Under the pieces are notes generated by a model, which saw only the letters and a list, made by a program, of their open reading frames with translations, did not search any database and was not told the DNA's origin. DNA of 24,844 nucleotides from Alphaproteobacteria bacterium (GTDB taxonomy: Bacteria > Pseudomonadota > Alphaproteobacteria > Puniceispirillales > Puniceispirillaceae): assembly GCA_011524805.1 (NCBI GenBank), contig WTJO01000020.1, positions 1 to 24,844 on the forward strand, read 5' to 3'. The position numbers and the translations under genes are program-made. Each line of letters begins with the position of its first letter. The first letter of the stretch is position 1. Below, piece by piece: positions 16,989-23,548 of the stretch.

Positions 16989-17040
16989 CTATTATCGGGG
17001 CATATCCTGACCAGCATGGCAGAGCAGACCAGATAATAGC
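16988..17040. repeat. Nine-base inverted repeat in the ETF-QO/lipoprotein gap
   Basis: GCTATTATC (16988-16996, starting in the ETF-QO stop codon) and GATAATAGC (17032-17040) are perfect complements around a 35-base loop and would close a stem just before the next gene's ribosome-binding site (TAGGG, about 17055). There is no T-run, so it is not a classical terminator. A processing or stability element is one possibility. Confidence 0.4.
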
Positions 17041-17063
17041 ATAACAGGAAATCTAGGGTTCTT

Positions 17064-18848
17064 ATGAAACATGCACCTCACCTGTCTGGAATGCGACTGC
17101 CAGAAAATACATTAGGGGCACTGTTGCTGGCATCTATGCTGCTCGTCTCGGCATGCGCCCCCGAAGTGCCCGTGACCAGCATCAGTGACATTAAACGCAG
17201 CACGCCAGAACCCGCAGAGCCGGCCGCCCCAGTATTGCCATCGGTATTTGAGACAGACGGGGTGAGTGCGTTTCTGGCCGCACGTCAGGCAATATATGAA
17301 AATGACATTAGTGCTGCCAGCCGATTTTATCAGCGCACTGTCACGACAGATAGCGACACGCCTTTGTTATTAAAACGAAGCTTTATGGCGCATTACCAGA
17401 ATGGCGATCTGGAAGATGCATCCTATGTGGCGCGTCTTATGGAACGCCGCAATATTGATTTTGCGATAGCAGCAGAGCCTGCCATTGCAGATGCCATTAT
17501 TTCTGATGACTGGCCGGCCATTATTGCATTAAGTGAGAAAATCGCCAGCCATCAGGCAAATCTGGCATTAGCTGCTTTACTGCGTGCCTATGCCTATTTC
17601 GGGATGGGTGAGCCTGAATTAACGTTACGTGAATTACAGTTTTTTGACCAGATAGTCGCAGATACCGGCCAGAAGGACAGCACGGTATATCAGCTTCAGC
17701 ATGCCTATTTTGCCGAATTGCAAAACCGCCCCAACGAGGCAGTAGCTATCTATAATTATCTGGCAGAAACCGCGCGGCTGGATAATAGTTATCTCATTCT
17801 GCAAATTGCCTCGGGATTGTGGCGTTATGGCGAAACAGATACAGCCATCATGCTGGTTACAGATAAATTGCCTGCCTCATTTAATACCGCACAGATAATC
17901 CGGCATCTGGAAAATAGCAGCGCAAACACTCCTGAGATAAAACAGCTTATGGCAGCCTCATTTCTTGAATTAAGCTGGTTTTCAGAACATGCTGTCAATG
18001 CGGGATTTCTGTTACCCCGCGCCCAGCTGGCACAGTCAATCTGGCCTGATTTTGATGCTGCTTCCTTTGTGATCGCGCTTAATTTTCATAATTTGGAACA
18101 GTCTGAAAAGGTAGATAATTTTCTGGCACTTATCTCTGAAGACAGCCCATGGTATCAGCGACGGGTAGTGCTTGAACTTGAGATATTTCAGCGCGGGCAG
18201 GATTATGCTGGCGGGCTTGCCCATATCAGGGCATATCAGAAATTTGTCGCAAACCACCCCCAGCAGCAATTTGACCGCGACACCGAACATGCCTTTTTTG
18301 AGAGATGGGCAGGGAATTTCCTGCGCTATCAGAAAAAATATGCCACTGCCATAGGCGCCTATAAGACAGCGCTGGACTATGTCCCGGATGACTGGGTGAC
18401 ATGGCGCAGTCTGGCAATATGCTATGAGCGCACCAGCCAGACAGAAAAGGCTGAAGAGGCTTTTCAGAAAGGGTTGTCCCTGAACCCGAATGATGCGGTA
18501 GCACTTAATTATCTTGGCTATTGGTGGGCAGATGAAGGCAGGCGGCTTGATGAAGCGATTGAGCTTATCAAAAAGGCTGTATCACTATATCCGCGGTCTG
18601 GTGCCTATGCAGATTCACTTGGCTGGGTATATTACAAACAAGAAGAATATGATGAGGCTGTGGGCTGGCTTGAAACCGCTATCCAGCTTGACCCTACAGA
18701 TGGCATAATCGCTGACCATCTGGGAGATGCATATTGGCAAACTGGCAGAACTGACGAAGCCTATTTCAAATGGCAGCTTGCGCTTGAGCTTGGGCTGGAG
18801 GCAGAAGCAGAGGCGGTTACACGACACAAACTTCAGAACGGGCTATAG
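17064..18848 (+). CDS. TPR-repeat lipoprotein upstream of ispE
   Basis: A predicted periplasm-facing lipoprotein of 594 residues. An N-terminal hydrophobic stretch ends in a lipobox, LLVSAC, with lipidated C31, followed by a Pro/Glu-rich linker (about 40-58). The rest is alpha-helical with tetratricopeptide repeats; the clearest lie at about 425-590, for example the units beginning ATAIGAYKTALDYVPDDW, KAEEAFQKGLSLNPNDAVAL, EAIELIKKAVSLYPRSGAYA and EAVGWLETAIQLDPTDGIIA. TPRs serve as protein-binding scaffolds; no catalytic motif is seen, so function is unknown. ATG 17064 has a modest AGGG ribosome-binding site; an internal ATG ten codons on is possible and keeps the lipobox. The ispE start follows 16 bases after the stop, implying co-transcription. 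Confidence 0.85.
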   Translation: MKHAPHLSGMRLPENTLGALLLASMLLVSACAPEVPVTSISDIKRSTPEPAEPAAPVLPSVFETDGVSAFLAARQAIYENDISAASRFYQRTVTTDSDTPLLLKRSFMAHYQNGDLEDASYVARLMERRNIDFAIAAEPAIADAIISDDWPAIIALSEKIASHQANLALAALLRAYAYFGMGEPELTLRELQFFDQIVADTGQKDSTVYQLQHAYFAELQNRPNEAVAIYNYLAETARLDNSYLILQIASGLWRYGETDTAIMLVTDKLPASFNTAQIIRHLENSSANTPEIKQLMAASFLELSWFSEHAVNAGFLLPRAQLAQSIWPDFDAASFVIALNFHNLEQSEKVDNFLALISEDSPWYQRRVVLELEIFQRGQDYAGGLAHIRAYQKFVANHPQQQFDRDTEHAFFERWAGNFLRYQKKYATAIGAYKTALDYVPDDWVTWRSLAICYERTSQTEKAEEAFQKGLSLNPNDAVALNYLGYWWADEGRRLDEAIELIKKAVSLYPRSGAYADSLGWVYYKQEEYDEAVGWLETAIQLDPTDGIIADHLGDAYWQTGRTDEAYFKWQLALELGLEAEAEAVTRHKLQNGL

Positions 18849-18864
18849 CTTGCGGAGCAGATGA

Positions 18865-19755
18865 GTGACACGCTGGAGATATGAATATTGCCCTGCCAAG
18901 CTAAACCTGTTTTTGCAGGTCACAGACAGGCGTGAAGATGGCTATCACAATCTGATATCACTAGTCGGTTTTACCAGATTTGCCGACAGGCTAGGTATCT
19001 GTTCTGCAACCGAAGACAGCATAACCCTGTCTGGCGCCTATGCCGGTGCGCTTGAACAGGCAGGCGGTGACAGCATTATCACACAGCTTCTGCACAAATT
19101 ACGGGATGCCGGATATGAAATCCCGCCGCTTAATATCACACTTGAAAAACATATCCCCCTCGGTGGCGGGCTTGGTGGTGGGTCTGCCGATGGCGCAGGG
19201 CTGTTGCGGGCTCTTATCCGGCTGAACATGATTGAACATACAGATGAGATAAACCAGATTGCCAGTATGATCGGGGCTGATTTAGCAGTATGTATCAGGC
19301 CGGCCTTTCAGATGATGCGCGACACTGGCGCAAAGCTAACACCGCTAATGCCGCCGCAGGATACTGTGTATTGTGTGCTGGCAAACCCGCAAATTCATCT
19401 ATCTACACCGCAAATATTTGCAAGGCTTGATACAGACAGCATGTTTTCGGGCGTGCTGGAGACAACCACAATACAGCAGATGCTTTCAGCCGGCAGGTGG
19501 GGCGAGATACTTGCAATAGGCAACAATCTGACTGCGCCCGCCTGTGGGCTGGCTCCAGAGATTGATGTTCTATTATCTGAAATGGCGCAATTTGGCACCG
19601 AGAAGCTGGAAGCAGCATATCTGGGCGCGGCGATGAGCGGTTCCGGTGCCAGCTGTTTTGCTCTTCTTGGTACAAAACAGGCCGCAGACCAACTGGCCAG
19701 ACATCTGGGCAGGCTGAATTTCTGGTCTTACAGCACAGAACTTATATCAGGCTGA
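18865..19755 (+). CDS. ispE: 4-diphosphocytidyl-2-C-methyl-D-erythritol kinase
   Basis: A GHMP kinase that phosphorylates CDP-methylerythritol in the non-mevalonate isoprenoid pathway. The 296 residues carry PAKLNLFLQV (10-19) with K12, the ATP loop IPLGGGLGGGSADGAG (97-112), catalytic D139 in IGADLAVC, and the C-terminal GSGASCFAL motif. The start is GTG 18865, with GGAG seven bases upstream; an ATG four bases earlier is in another frame and closes after seven codons. It is tightly coupled to the TPR lipoprotein gene and followed 50 bases later by tRNA-Gln, whose own promoter lies in that gap. The family usually has a more extended ADVPFC-like segment where this protein reads ADLAVC, a minor variation. 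Confidence 0.95.
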   Translation: MTRWRYEYCPAKLNLFLQVTDRREDGYHNLISLVGFTRFADRLGICSATEDSITLSGAYAGALEQAGGDSIITQLLHKLRDAGYEIPPLNITLEKHIPLGGGLGGGSADGAGLLRALIRLNMIEHTDEINQIASMIGADLAVCIRPAFQMMRDTGAKLTPLMPPQDTVYCVLANPQIHLSTPQIFARLDTDSMFSGVLETTTIQQMLSAGRWGEILAIGNNLTAPACGLAPEIDVLLSEMAQFGTEKLEAAYLGAAMSGSGASCFALLGTKQAADQLARHLGRLNFWSYSTELISG

Positions 19756-19763
19756 TTTTTTGA

Positions 19764-19792
19764 TTGATTAGCATCTTCAAGCTGAGTATAGT
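19764..19792 (+). promoter_or_regulatory. Sigma-70-type promoter of tRNA-Gln
   Basis: TTGATT (19764-19769) and TATAGT (19787-19792) are separated by exactly 17 bases, predicting a start near 19799, seven bases before the mature tRNA 5' end. It begins nine bases after the ispE stop, so the tRNA is probably transcribed on its own as well as by read-through. Confidence 0.65.
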
Positions 19793-19805
19793 CTGCCAGC
19801 ATTGC

Positions 19806-19880
19806 TGGGGCGTGGCCAAGTGGTAAGGCATCGGTTTTTGGTATCGTGTATCGTAGGTTCGAATCCTACCGCCCCAGCCA
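19806..19880 (+). tRNA. tRNA-Gln(UUG)
   Basis: A 75-base cloverleaf with encoded CCA. The acceptor arms TGGGGCG and CGCCCCA pair fully, the discriminator base is G, the D-stem is GCC/GGC, the anticodon loop TTTTGGT places TTG at 19838-19840, and the T arm is GTAGG-TTCGAAT-CCTAC. The anticodon stem is weaker than usual: T31-T47 at its base (window 19831 and 19847) is a mismatch and 19834-19844 is a G-T wobble. A short T-rich run (19889-19894) follows and may help termination. Decodes CAA, and CAG by wobble. Confidence 0.95.
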
Positions 19881-19918
19881 TCTCATTCCTTTTTACATTT
19901 CCTTTGAGATACTGACAG

Positions 19919-19952
19919 CTATCCGCCATTGGGCGATAGGGTGCGTATGCAC
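19919..19952 (+). repeat. Two small tandem hairpins downstream of tRNA-Gln
   Basis: CTATC-C-GCC, loop ATTG, GGC-GATAG (19919-19939) makes an 8-bp stem with one bulge. GTGC-GTAT-GCAC (19941-19952) makes a second, 4-bp hairpin directly after. No T-run follows. They could be part of a tRNA 3' trailer or of the upstream control region of the CBS-domain gene; neither is shown. Confidence 0.3.
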
Positions 19953-20022
19953 AGATATGTGTTGAAAAAATATTGACAGGTGCGACATTCTGGCGCAGGC
20001 TGATGGGTATGTAGCACCACAC

Positions 20023-20028
20023 TATACA
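20023..20028 (+). promoter_or_regulatory. Candidate -10 element for the CBS-gene leader
   Basis: TATACA would place a transcript start near 20034-20036, immediately ahead of the AAGGAG at 20038-20043. The matching -35 is poor (CTGATG at 20000-20005). A perfect TTGACA lies further up at 19973-19978 but has no -10 at a suitable distance. Confidence 0.35.
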
Positions 20029-20046
20029 AACTTTTTTAAGGAGAAG

Positions 20047-20105
20047 AGGGTGCTAACAAACTCAAAAATGTAAGCTCAGAGAATAGCTAATATTGTTAGC
20101 ACTCT
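20047..20105 (+). promoter_or_regulatory. Candidate antiterminator helix in the CBS-gene leader
   Basis: AGGGTGCTAAC (20047-20057) can pair with GTTAGCACTCT (20095-20105) over 11 contiguous positions, one of them a G-U wobble. The downstream arm takes in half of the terminator's inner stem and the first four bases of the terminator's 3' arm, so this helix and the terminator cannot form together. The upstream arm contains the start codon of the possible leader ORF. Confidence 0.5.
20050..20073 (+). CDS. Possible 7-codon leader peptide
   Basis: GTG-CTA-ACA-AAC-TCA-AAA-ATG-TAA would encode MLTNSKM. A near-perfect Shine-Dalgarno, AAGGAG (20038-20043), lies six bases before the GTG. The TAA stop is also the first three bases of the terminator's 5' arm, so a ribosome at the stop would cover that arm. 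There is no run of one amino acid, so a simple amino-acid-starvation attenuator is not indicated. Such a short frame can arise by chance; the spacing and the overlap with the hairpins are the reasons to list it. Confidence 0.3.
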   Translation: MLTNSKM

Positions 20106-20121
20106 GAGCTTATGTTTTTTT
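20071..20121 (+). terminator. Strong intrinsic terminator or attenuator ahead of the CBS-domain gene
   Basis: TAAGCTCAGAG (20071-20081) pairs perfectly with CTCTGAGCTTA (20102-20112). Inside lies a second stem GCTAA/TTAGC (20086-20090 and 20096-20100) with a 5-base loop, and a TTTTTTT run follows (20115-20121). It ends only 15 bases before the CBS gene ATG, and the AAGGGGG ribosome-binding site of that gene starts just after the T-run. It could instead simply end a transcript from the tRNA region or a short RNA of about 85 bases starting near 20035. Confidence 0.8.
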
Positions 20122-20136
20122 GAAGGGGGTGTGCAT

Positions 20137-20559
20137 ATGAAGCCATTCATAGCCAATCTTCTATCTCGTGCGTGTATTACTGTTCAGCATGATCACACCT
20201 TGCGGCAGGTTGCCGGCATTCTATCCGGTAATAATATCGGGGCCGTGCCCGTGCTTGATGATACAGGTCATCTGGCTGGCATAATCTCGGAGAGAGATCT
20301 GGTCAGAACAATGACCGAAAAGATTACTCTGGACACAGGCACGGCTGCAGATTTGATGACAAGACAGCTTGTGACTGCATCTTCGGATATTAGTTCATCT
20401 GAATTGATGACACTGATGACCCAGCATAAAATCAGGCATATTCCGATTGTTGATGGTCAAAAATTGCGTGGAATTGTGTCTATTGGCGATGTTGTAAAGC
20501 GGCTGCTTGAAAAGCTGGAGACAGAAACTGAACAGTTGCGGCATTTTATTAATTCATAG
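20137..20559 (+). CDS. Small two-CBS-domain protein
   Basis: A 140-residue cytoplasmic protein made of a tandem pair of CBS domains (a Bateman module) and little else. The first unit runs about 8-65 (TVQHDHTLRQVAGILSGNNIGAVPVLD...GIISERDLVRTM), the second about 72-130 (VTASSDISSSELMTLMTQHKIRHIPIVD...GIVSIGDVVKRLL), and a charged helix ends the protein. CBS pairs usually bind adenine nucleotides such as AMP, ATP, NADH or SAM and act as sensors; stand-alone ones have mostly unknown partners. The start is ATG 20137, with AAGGGGG seven bases upstream; a GTG two codons earlier is too close to it. Expression is probably gated by the terminator immediately upstream. It is convergent with a response regulator gene 50 bases on. 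Confidence 0.92.
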   Translation: MKPFIANLLSRACITVQHDHTLRQVAGILSGNNIGAVPVLDDTGHLAGIISERDLVRTMTEKITLDTGTAADLMTRQLVTASSDISSSELMTLMTQHKIRHIPIVDGQKLRGIVSIGDVVKRLLEKLETETEQLRHFINS

Positions 20560-20561
20560 CC

Positions 20562-20593
20562 TGTATGCAGATAGGTAGGTAGCAGAGCATACA
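20562..20593. repeat. Inverted repeat between convergent CBS and response-regulator genes
   Basis: TGTATGC (20562-20568) and GCATACA (20587-20593) are perfect complements around an 18-base loop, in the 50-base gap between two convergent stops. No T-run follows on either strand, so a role as a bidirectional terminator is only a suggestion. Confidence 0.35.
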
Positions 20594-20609
20594 CTGCCAG
20601 TTGACGGCG

Positions 20610-21305
20610 CTATTTATTCAGCCGGTAAGCTGCCCCGATTGTCTCAATCAGGTGGCTTGCATCAAGCCGTCTGAGTTTCTGGCGCAATCTGTAGATATGT
20701 GTTTCTATTGTATGGGTGGTGATATTGCCGCCATAGCCCCACACTTCGGATAATAGCTGTTCTTTGGTGACTGTATCTGGCCAGCTTCTAAACAGCTTTT
20801 TCAGAATCATGGTTTCTTTTTCGGTAAGCGGAATAGACTGGCCAGACTGGTTTTTGACAATTTTATCCGCAGGCACAAAATCAAATCCTGAAAGCGAAAA
20901 CCGAACATCATCAGATGCGCTATATTGGCGTAGCTGGGCATTAATGCGGGCAATCAGCTCGCCAATCCGCATTGGTTTGGCAATATAGTCATTGGCACCG
21001 CCATCCAGCCCGTGAACAATATCTGTTTCATCCCCGCGCCCGGTAAGCATAATGATTGGCCGCTCAAAGCCTGAATTTCTGAGATACTGGCAAAATTCAA
21101 ATCCGTTCCCATCTGGCAGTTCAACATCAAGGATCACCAGATCAGGCAAATACTGAACTGTTTTCTGGCGTGCTTCTGCGATTGTACCTGCTTCTTCAAG
21201 CTGTCCAACCCCGTGAGATAGCAGCTGATCCCGAAGCACCTGACGCAACAGTGAATCATCATCTACAACAAGCAGATTAGCGTTACCAAGCAGATCAGAA
21301 GCCAT
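20610..21305 (-). CDS. OmpR/PhoB-family response regulator
   Basis: A two-component transcription factor. I start it at ATG 21305 (231 residues, MASDLLGNANLLVVDDD); the frame is open to a TTG at 21377, but neither that nor an ATG at 21371 has a ribosome-binding site. The receiver domain (about 10-125) has the acidic pair D15-D16, phospho-acceptor D60 in LVILDVELPDG, T88 in MLTGRGD and K110 in IAKPM. The C-terminal winged helix (about 138-228) ends ETHIYRLRQKLRR...IETIGAAYRLNK, the usual OmpR recognition helix and wing. No histidine kinase is adjacent, so it is an orphan within this window and its signal is unknown. It is divergent from ribA across a 212-base gap and convergent with the CBS gene. 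Confidence 0.93.
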   Translation of the reverse strand: MASDLLGNANLLVVDDDSLLRQVLRDQLLSHGVGQLEEAGTIAEARQKTVQYLPDLVILDVELPDGNGFEFCQYLRNSGFERPIIMLTGRGDETDIVHGLDGGANDYIAKPMRIGELIARINAQLRQYSASDDVRFSLSGFDFVPADKIVKNQSGQSIPLTEKETMILKKLFRSWPDTVTKEQLLSEVWGYGGNITTHTIETHIYRLRQKLRRLDASHLIETIGAAYRLNK

Positions 21306-21397
21306 GTATTCTATCTCGGAATAGGGGTTAAGCACAGAATATCCTGTTATTATACTGAAAATATTTGCCATAAACAACGCGCTATAGATGCTATCGC

Positions 21398-21427
21398 TTG
21401 CCTGAGATGTGGTATCTCTTATATAAC
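21398..21427 (+). promoter_or_regulatory. Candidate ribA promoter with dyad in the spacer
   Basis: TTGCCT (21398-21403) and TATAAC (21422-21427) are 18 bases apart. Within the spacer is an inverted repeat, GAGAT-gtggt-ATCTC (21404-21418), placed where a repressor could block polymerase. No FMN riboswitch consensus is recognisable between here and the ribA start. Confidence 0.4.
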
Positions 21428-21517
21428 AGGCCTGTGATAATATATTGCCATGCGAAACGTGGCAGATATGTATTACTGTTTCAGATAATCAGAACGCCGG
21501 AAAAAGGCTAGACAGAT

Positions 21518-22669
21518 ATGGTGGCAGAACGACAACAACCAGATCATATGGCGCCCTATCTGCGCCAGAAACGTGAACGTATCTTTTCGGAATTGCGTCG
21601 TGGCCACCAGATCATCATTCGCGATCAGAAAGGTCAGGCAGCGATTCTGCGTGCTGCCGAATTTGCCGATTTCGGTAAAACTGTTCCTCAGGATGCTGTC
21701 TATAGCGGTGAACTGCTATGTCTGACTGCACAGCATGTGGCATCATGGGGCAGGCCAGTGTCAGCAGACACAGCCTGTTTCAGCTCGCCCGTCTCGATGC
21801 TGTCAGATCAGGATATTCTGTCCAGCATTGTTGGTCAGAGCGATTCTGGCAAACAGATAGAGCATTTACTGGCAGAGAAAAAAGATAGCCTGCCAGAGCT
21901 GGCATGCAGGATATTGCGGGCAGCAAAGTTATTGCCTGCCGCGCTAATCGCACGATGTGCCAGCTCGGAGCCTGCCTTTATCAACCGTCTGGCAGAAAGT
22001 TATGAGCTGGCTGTCATCGACTATTATGAAATTGCCGAACTAGCCACCGTAAGAGAGCCAAAGCTGATCATTTCAAGCAGGGCGCAACTGCCGCTATCTG
22101 CCGCAGATGAAGCAGAGATTGTGATGTTCAGGGAAGAGGGCGGCACAGAAGAGCATTTTGCCGTCATTGTCGGCTCACCTGAACAGGCAAATAAAAACCC
22201 TGTCCCGCTTGTAAGGCTTCATTCGCAATGTGTCACAGGGGATGTACTTGGATCTCTTAAATGTGATTGCGGGCAGCAATTGCAAAGCTCGCTTCGGATG
22301 ATGAATGAGGCCGGATATGGCATTTTGCTATATCTTGAACAGGAAGGCCGAGGTATTGGCCTTCTGAACAAAATCAGAGCCTATGCTCTACAGGATAAAG
22401 GCTTTGACACTGTTGATGCCAATCACAGGCTGGGATTTAACACAGATGAGCGTGTCTTTGCGCCAGCCGCGGCCATGCTAAAGGCGCTCAGATGCTCCCG
22501 GATAAATTTGCTGACAAATAATCCTGATAAGATTAGCCAGCTTGCGAGCTTTGATATTGATATTGTCTCGCGGATTGGGCTTGCTATCTCGCCAAACAGC
22601 TTTAACAAAGCCTATCTGGATACCAAGCGCGACAGGACAGGCCATTTGCTGGAAGATAAACCGGAATAA
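21518..22669 (+). CDS. ribA: GTP cyclohydrolase II with long N-terminal extension
   Basis: Opens GTP to the diaminopyrimidine that starts riboflavin synthesis. The catalytic domain occupies about residues 185-375: VPLVRLHSQCVTGDVLGSL with zinc ligands C238, C249 and C251 (KCDCG), LEQEGRGIGLLNKIRAYALQ (273-292), NHRLGF and LLTNNPDK. The 383-residue length is nearly twice that of E. coli RibA. The first 185 residues sit where bifunctional RibBA proteins carry dihydroxybutanone phosphate synthase, but I see none of that enzyme's conserved acidic motifs, so this may be a degenerate or unrelated domain; similar long forms exist in Alphaproteobacteria as far as I recall. ATG 21518 has AAAGG about ten bases upstream. 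It is convergent with the YggS gene, 13 bases apart. Confidence 0.93.
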   Translation: MVAERQQPDHMAPYLRQKRERIFSELRRGHQIIIRDQKGQAAILRAAEFADFGKTVPQDAVYSGELLCLTAQHVASWGRPVSADTACFSSPVSMLSDQDILSSIVGQSDSGKQIEHLLAEKKDSLPELACRILRAAKLLPAALIARCASSEPAFINRLAESYELAVIDYYEIAELATVREPKLIISSRAQLPLSAADEAEIVMFREEGGTEEHFAVIVGSPEQANKNPVPLVRLHSQCVTGDVLGSLKCDCGQQLQSSLRMMNEAGYGILLYLEQEGRGIGLLNKIRAYALQDKGFDTVDANHRLGFNTDERVFAPAAAMLKALRCSRINLLTNNPDKISQLASFDIDIVSRIGLAISPNSFNKAYLDTKRDRTGHLLEDKPE

Positions 22670-22682
22670 GGCGCCTGCCGAC

Positions 22683-23366
22683 CTATCTGGGTATCCGGTC
22701 GCCGAATATTGCAGACCCAACGCGAATATGGGTAGCACCAAAGCTGATAGCAGTTTCAAAATCGGCGCTCATACCCATAGACAGGCTGGACAGGCCAGCC
22801 TGACTGGCGAGATGGTTCAAAAATCCAAAATGTATCGCAGGATTTTCATCAGCAGGCGGAATACACATCAGCCCGACCACCTGAAGACCCAGCTCAGAGA
22901 TGCAAAAATCGGCAAATGCCGGCAATTCTTTTGGACTGACACCTGATTTTTGTGGCTCCTCTCCAGTATTAACCTGAATAAAACAGTCAAGCTGTCTGTT
23001 CTGGCGTGCCATTTCCAGCGACAGGGCTCTGGCGATTTTTTCCCTGTCTACCGTATGAATAACATCGAATAATGCGACAGCATCTGCTGTCTTATTGGAC
23101 TGAAGCGGCCCAATAAGATGCAGGCGCATATCAGGATATAAAGCGCGCCTGTCAGCCCATCTTGTGTGTGCTTCTTGTACCCTGTTTTCGCCAAATACCC
23201 GAAATCCATCTGCGAGCGCAGCCTCAATCCTGTCTTCTGGCTGCTGTTTTGATACCGCAATCAGCTCAATATCAGACGGGCACCTATCTGCATGTTGTGC
23301 AGCTTTTTTTATTGCATTTGTTATCTCTGCACTCACAGGCGTCACTTTCATATTTTGAGTGGCCAC
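22683..23366 (-). CDS. YggS/PLPBP-family pyridoxal phosphate-binding protein
   Basis: A pyridoxal 5'-phosphate-binding protein of the YggS/PROSC family, implicated in vitamin B6 and amino-acid homeostasis and without proven enzyme activity. The 227 residues show ELIAVSKQQP with the PLP-binding lysine K40, FGENRVQE (58-65), HLIGPLQSNK, VNTGEEPQKSGV, the SMGMSADFETAI loop and the terminal GATHIRVGSAIFG. The start is uncertain: GTG 23366 (used here) or ATG 23351, and neither has a clear ribosome-binding site. It often lies near proC or division genes in other bacteria; here it is isolated, convergent with ribA and divergent from the porin. Confidence 0.93.
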   Translation of the reverse strand: MATQNMKVTPVSAEITNAIKKAAQHADRCPSDIELIAVSKQQPEDRIEAALADGFRVFGENRVQEAHTRWADRRALYPDMRLHLIGPLQSNKTADAVALFDVIHTVDREKIARALSLEMARQNRQLDCFIQVNTGEEPQKSGVSPKELPAFADFCISELGLQVVGLMCIPPADENPAIHFGFLNHLASQAGLSSLSMGMSADFETAISFGATHIRVGSAIFGDRIPR

Positions 23367-23476
23367 ATGATATTGGGGCTGGCCATTATCTGCCTATACC
23401 ATATCTGTGAAACACCAGATTTATCATGTTTACCAGACGGATACATCTGACGGCAAGTCTGCATATTCTAATGTTG

Positions 23477-23506
23477 CAAAAATGTCACAAAGCACAAAAA
23501 TGTCGC
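23477..23506 (+). repeat. Two direct repeats upstream of the porin gene
   Basis: CAAAAATGTCAC (23477-23488) and CAAAAATGTCGC (23495-23506) match at 11 of 12 positions, with starts 18 bases apart. They lie just upstream of a TTAA-N7-TTAA motif and about 100 bases before the porin ATG, which suits binding sites for a regulator of porin expression. Confidence 0.45.
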
Positions 23507-23507
23507 A

Positions 23508-23548
23508 TTAATAACTAATTAAGCATTTGCTATTTAATCATTTCCTAA
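23508..23548 (+). promoter_or_regulatory. CtrA-like boxes in the porin promoter region
   Basis: TTAA-TAACTAA-TTAA (23508-23522) fits the CtrA half-site arrangement TTAA-N7-TTAA. A second near match, TTAA-TCATTTC-CTAA (23534-23548), follows. A TAATAT hexamer (23546-23551) could be a -10. The region is very AT-rich, which raises the chance of an accidental match. A small hairpin, CCATC-atttc-GATGG (23564-23578), lies in the presumed 5' UTR. Confidence 0.35.

Noticed and set aside
19777..20022. Minus-strand open frame of 81 codons containing GAVGFEPT
   Set aside because: It is the antisense of the tRNA-Gln gene; the GAVGFEPT string is a well-known artefact of translating tRNA genes backwards.
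21428..21517. FMN riboswitch upstream of ribA
   Set aside because: None of the conserved FMN riboswitch segments could be recognised in the leader.
22542..22946. Plus-strand open frame of 134 codons spanning the ribA and YggS gene ends
   Set aside because: It overlaps two well-supported genes in other frames and has no ribosome-binding site or recognisable domain.
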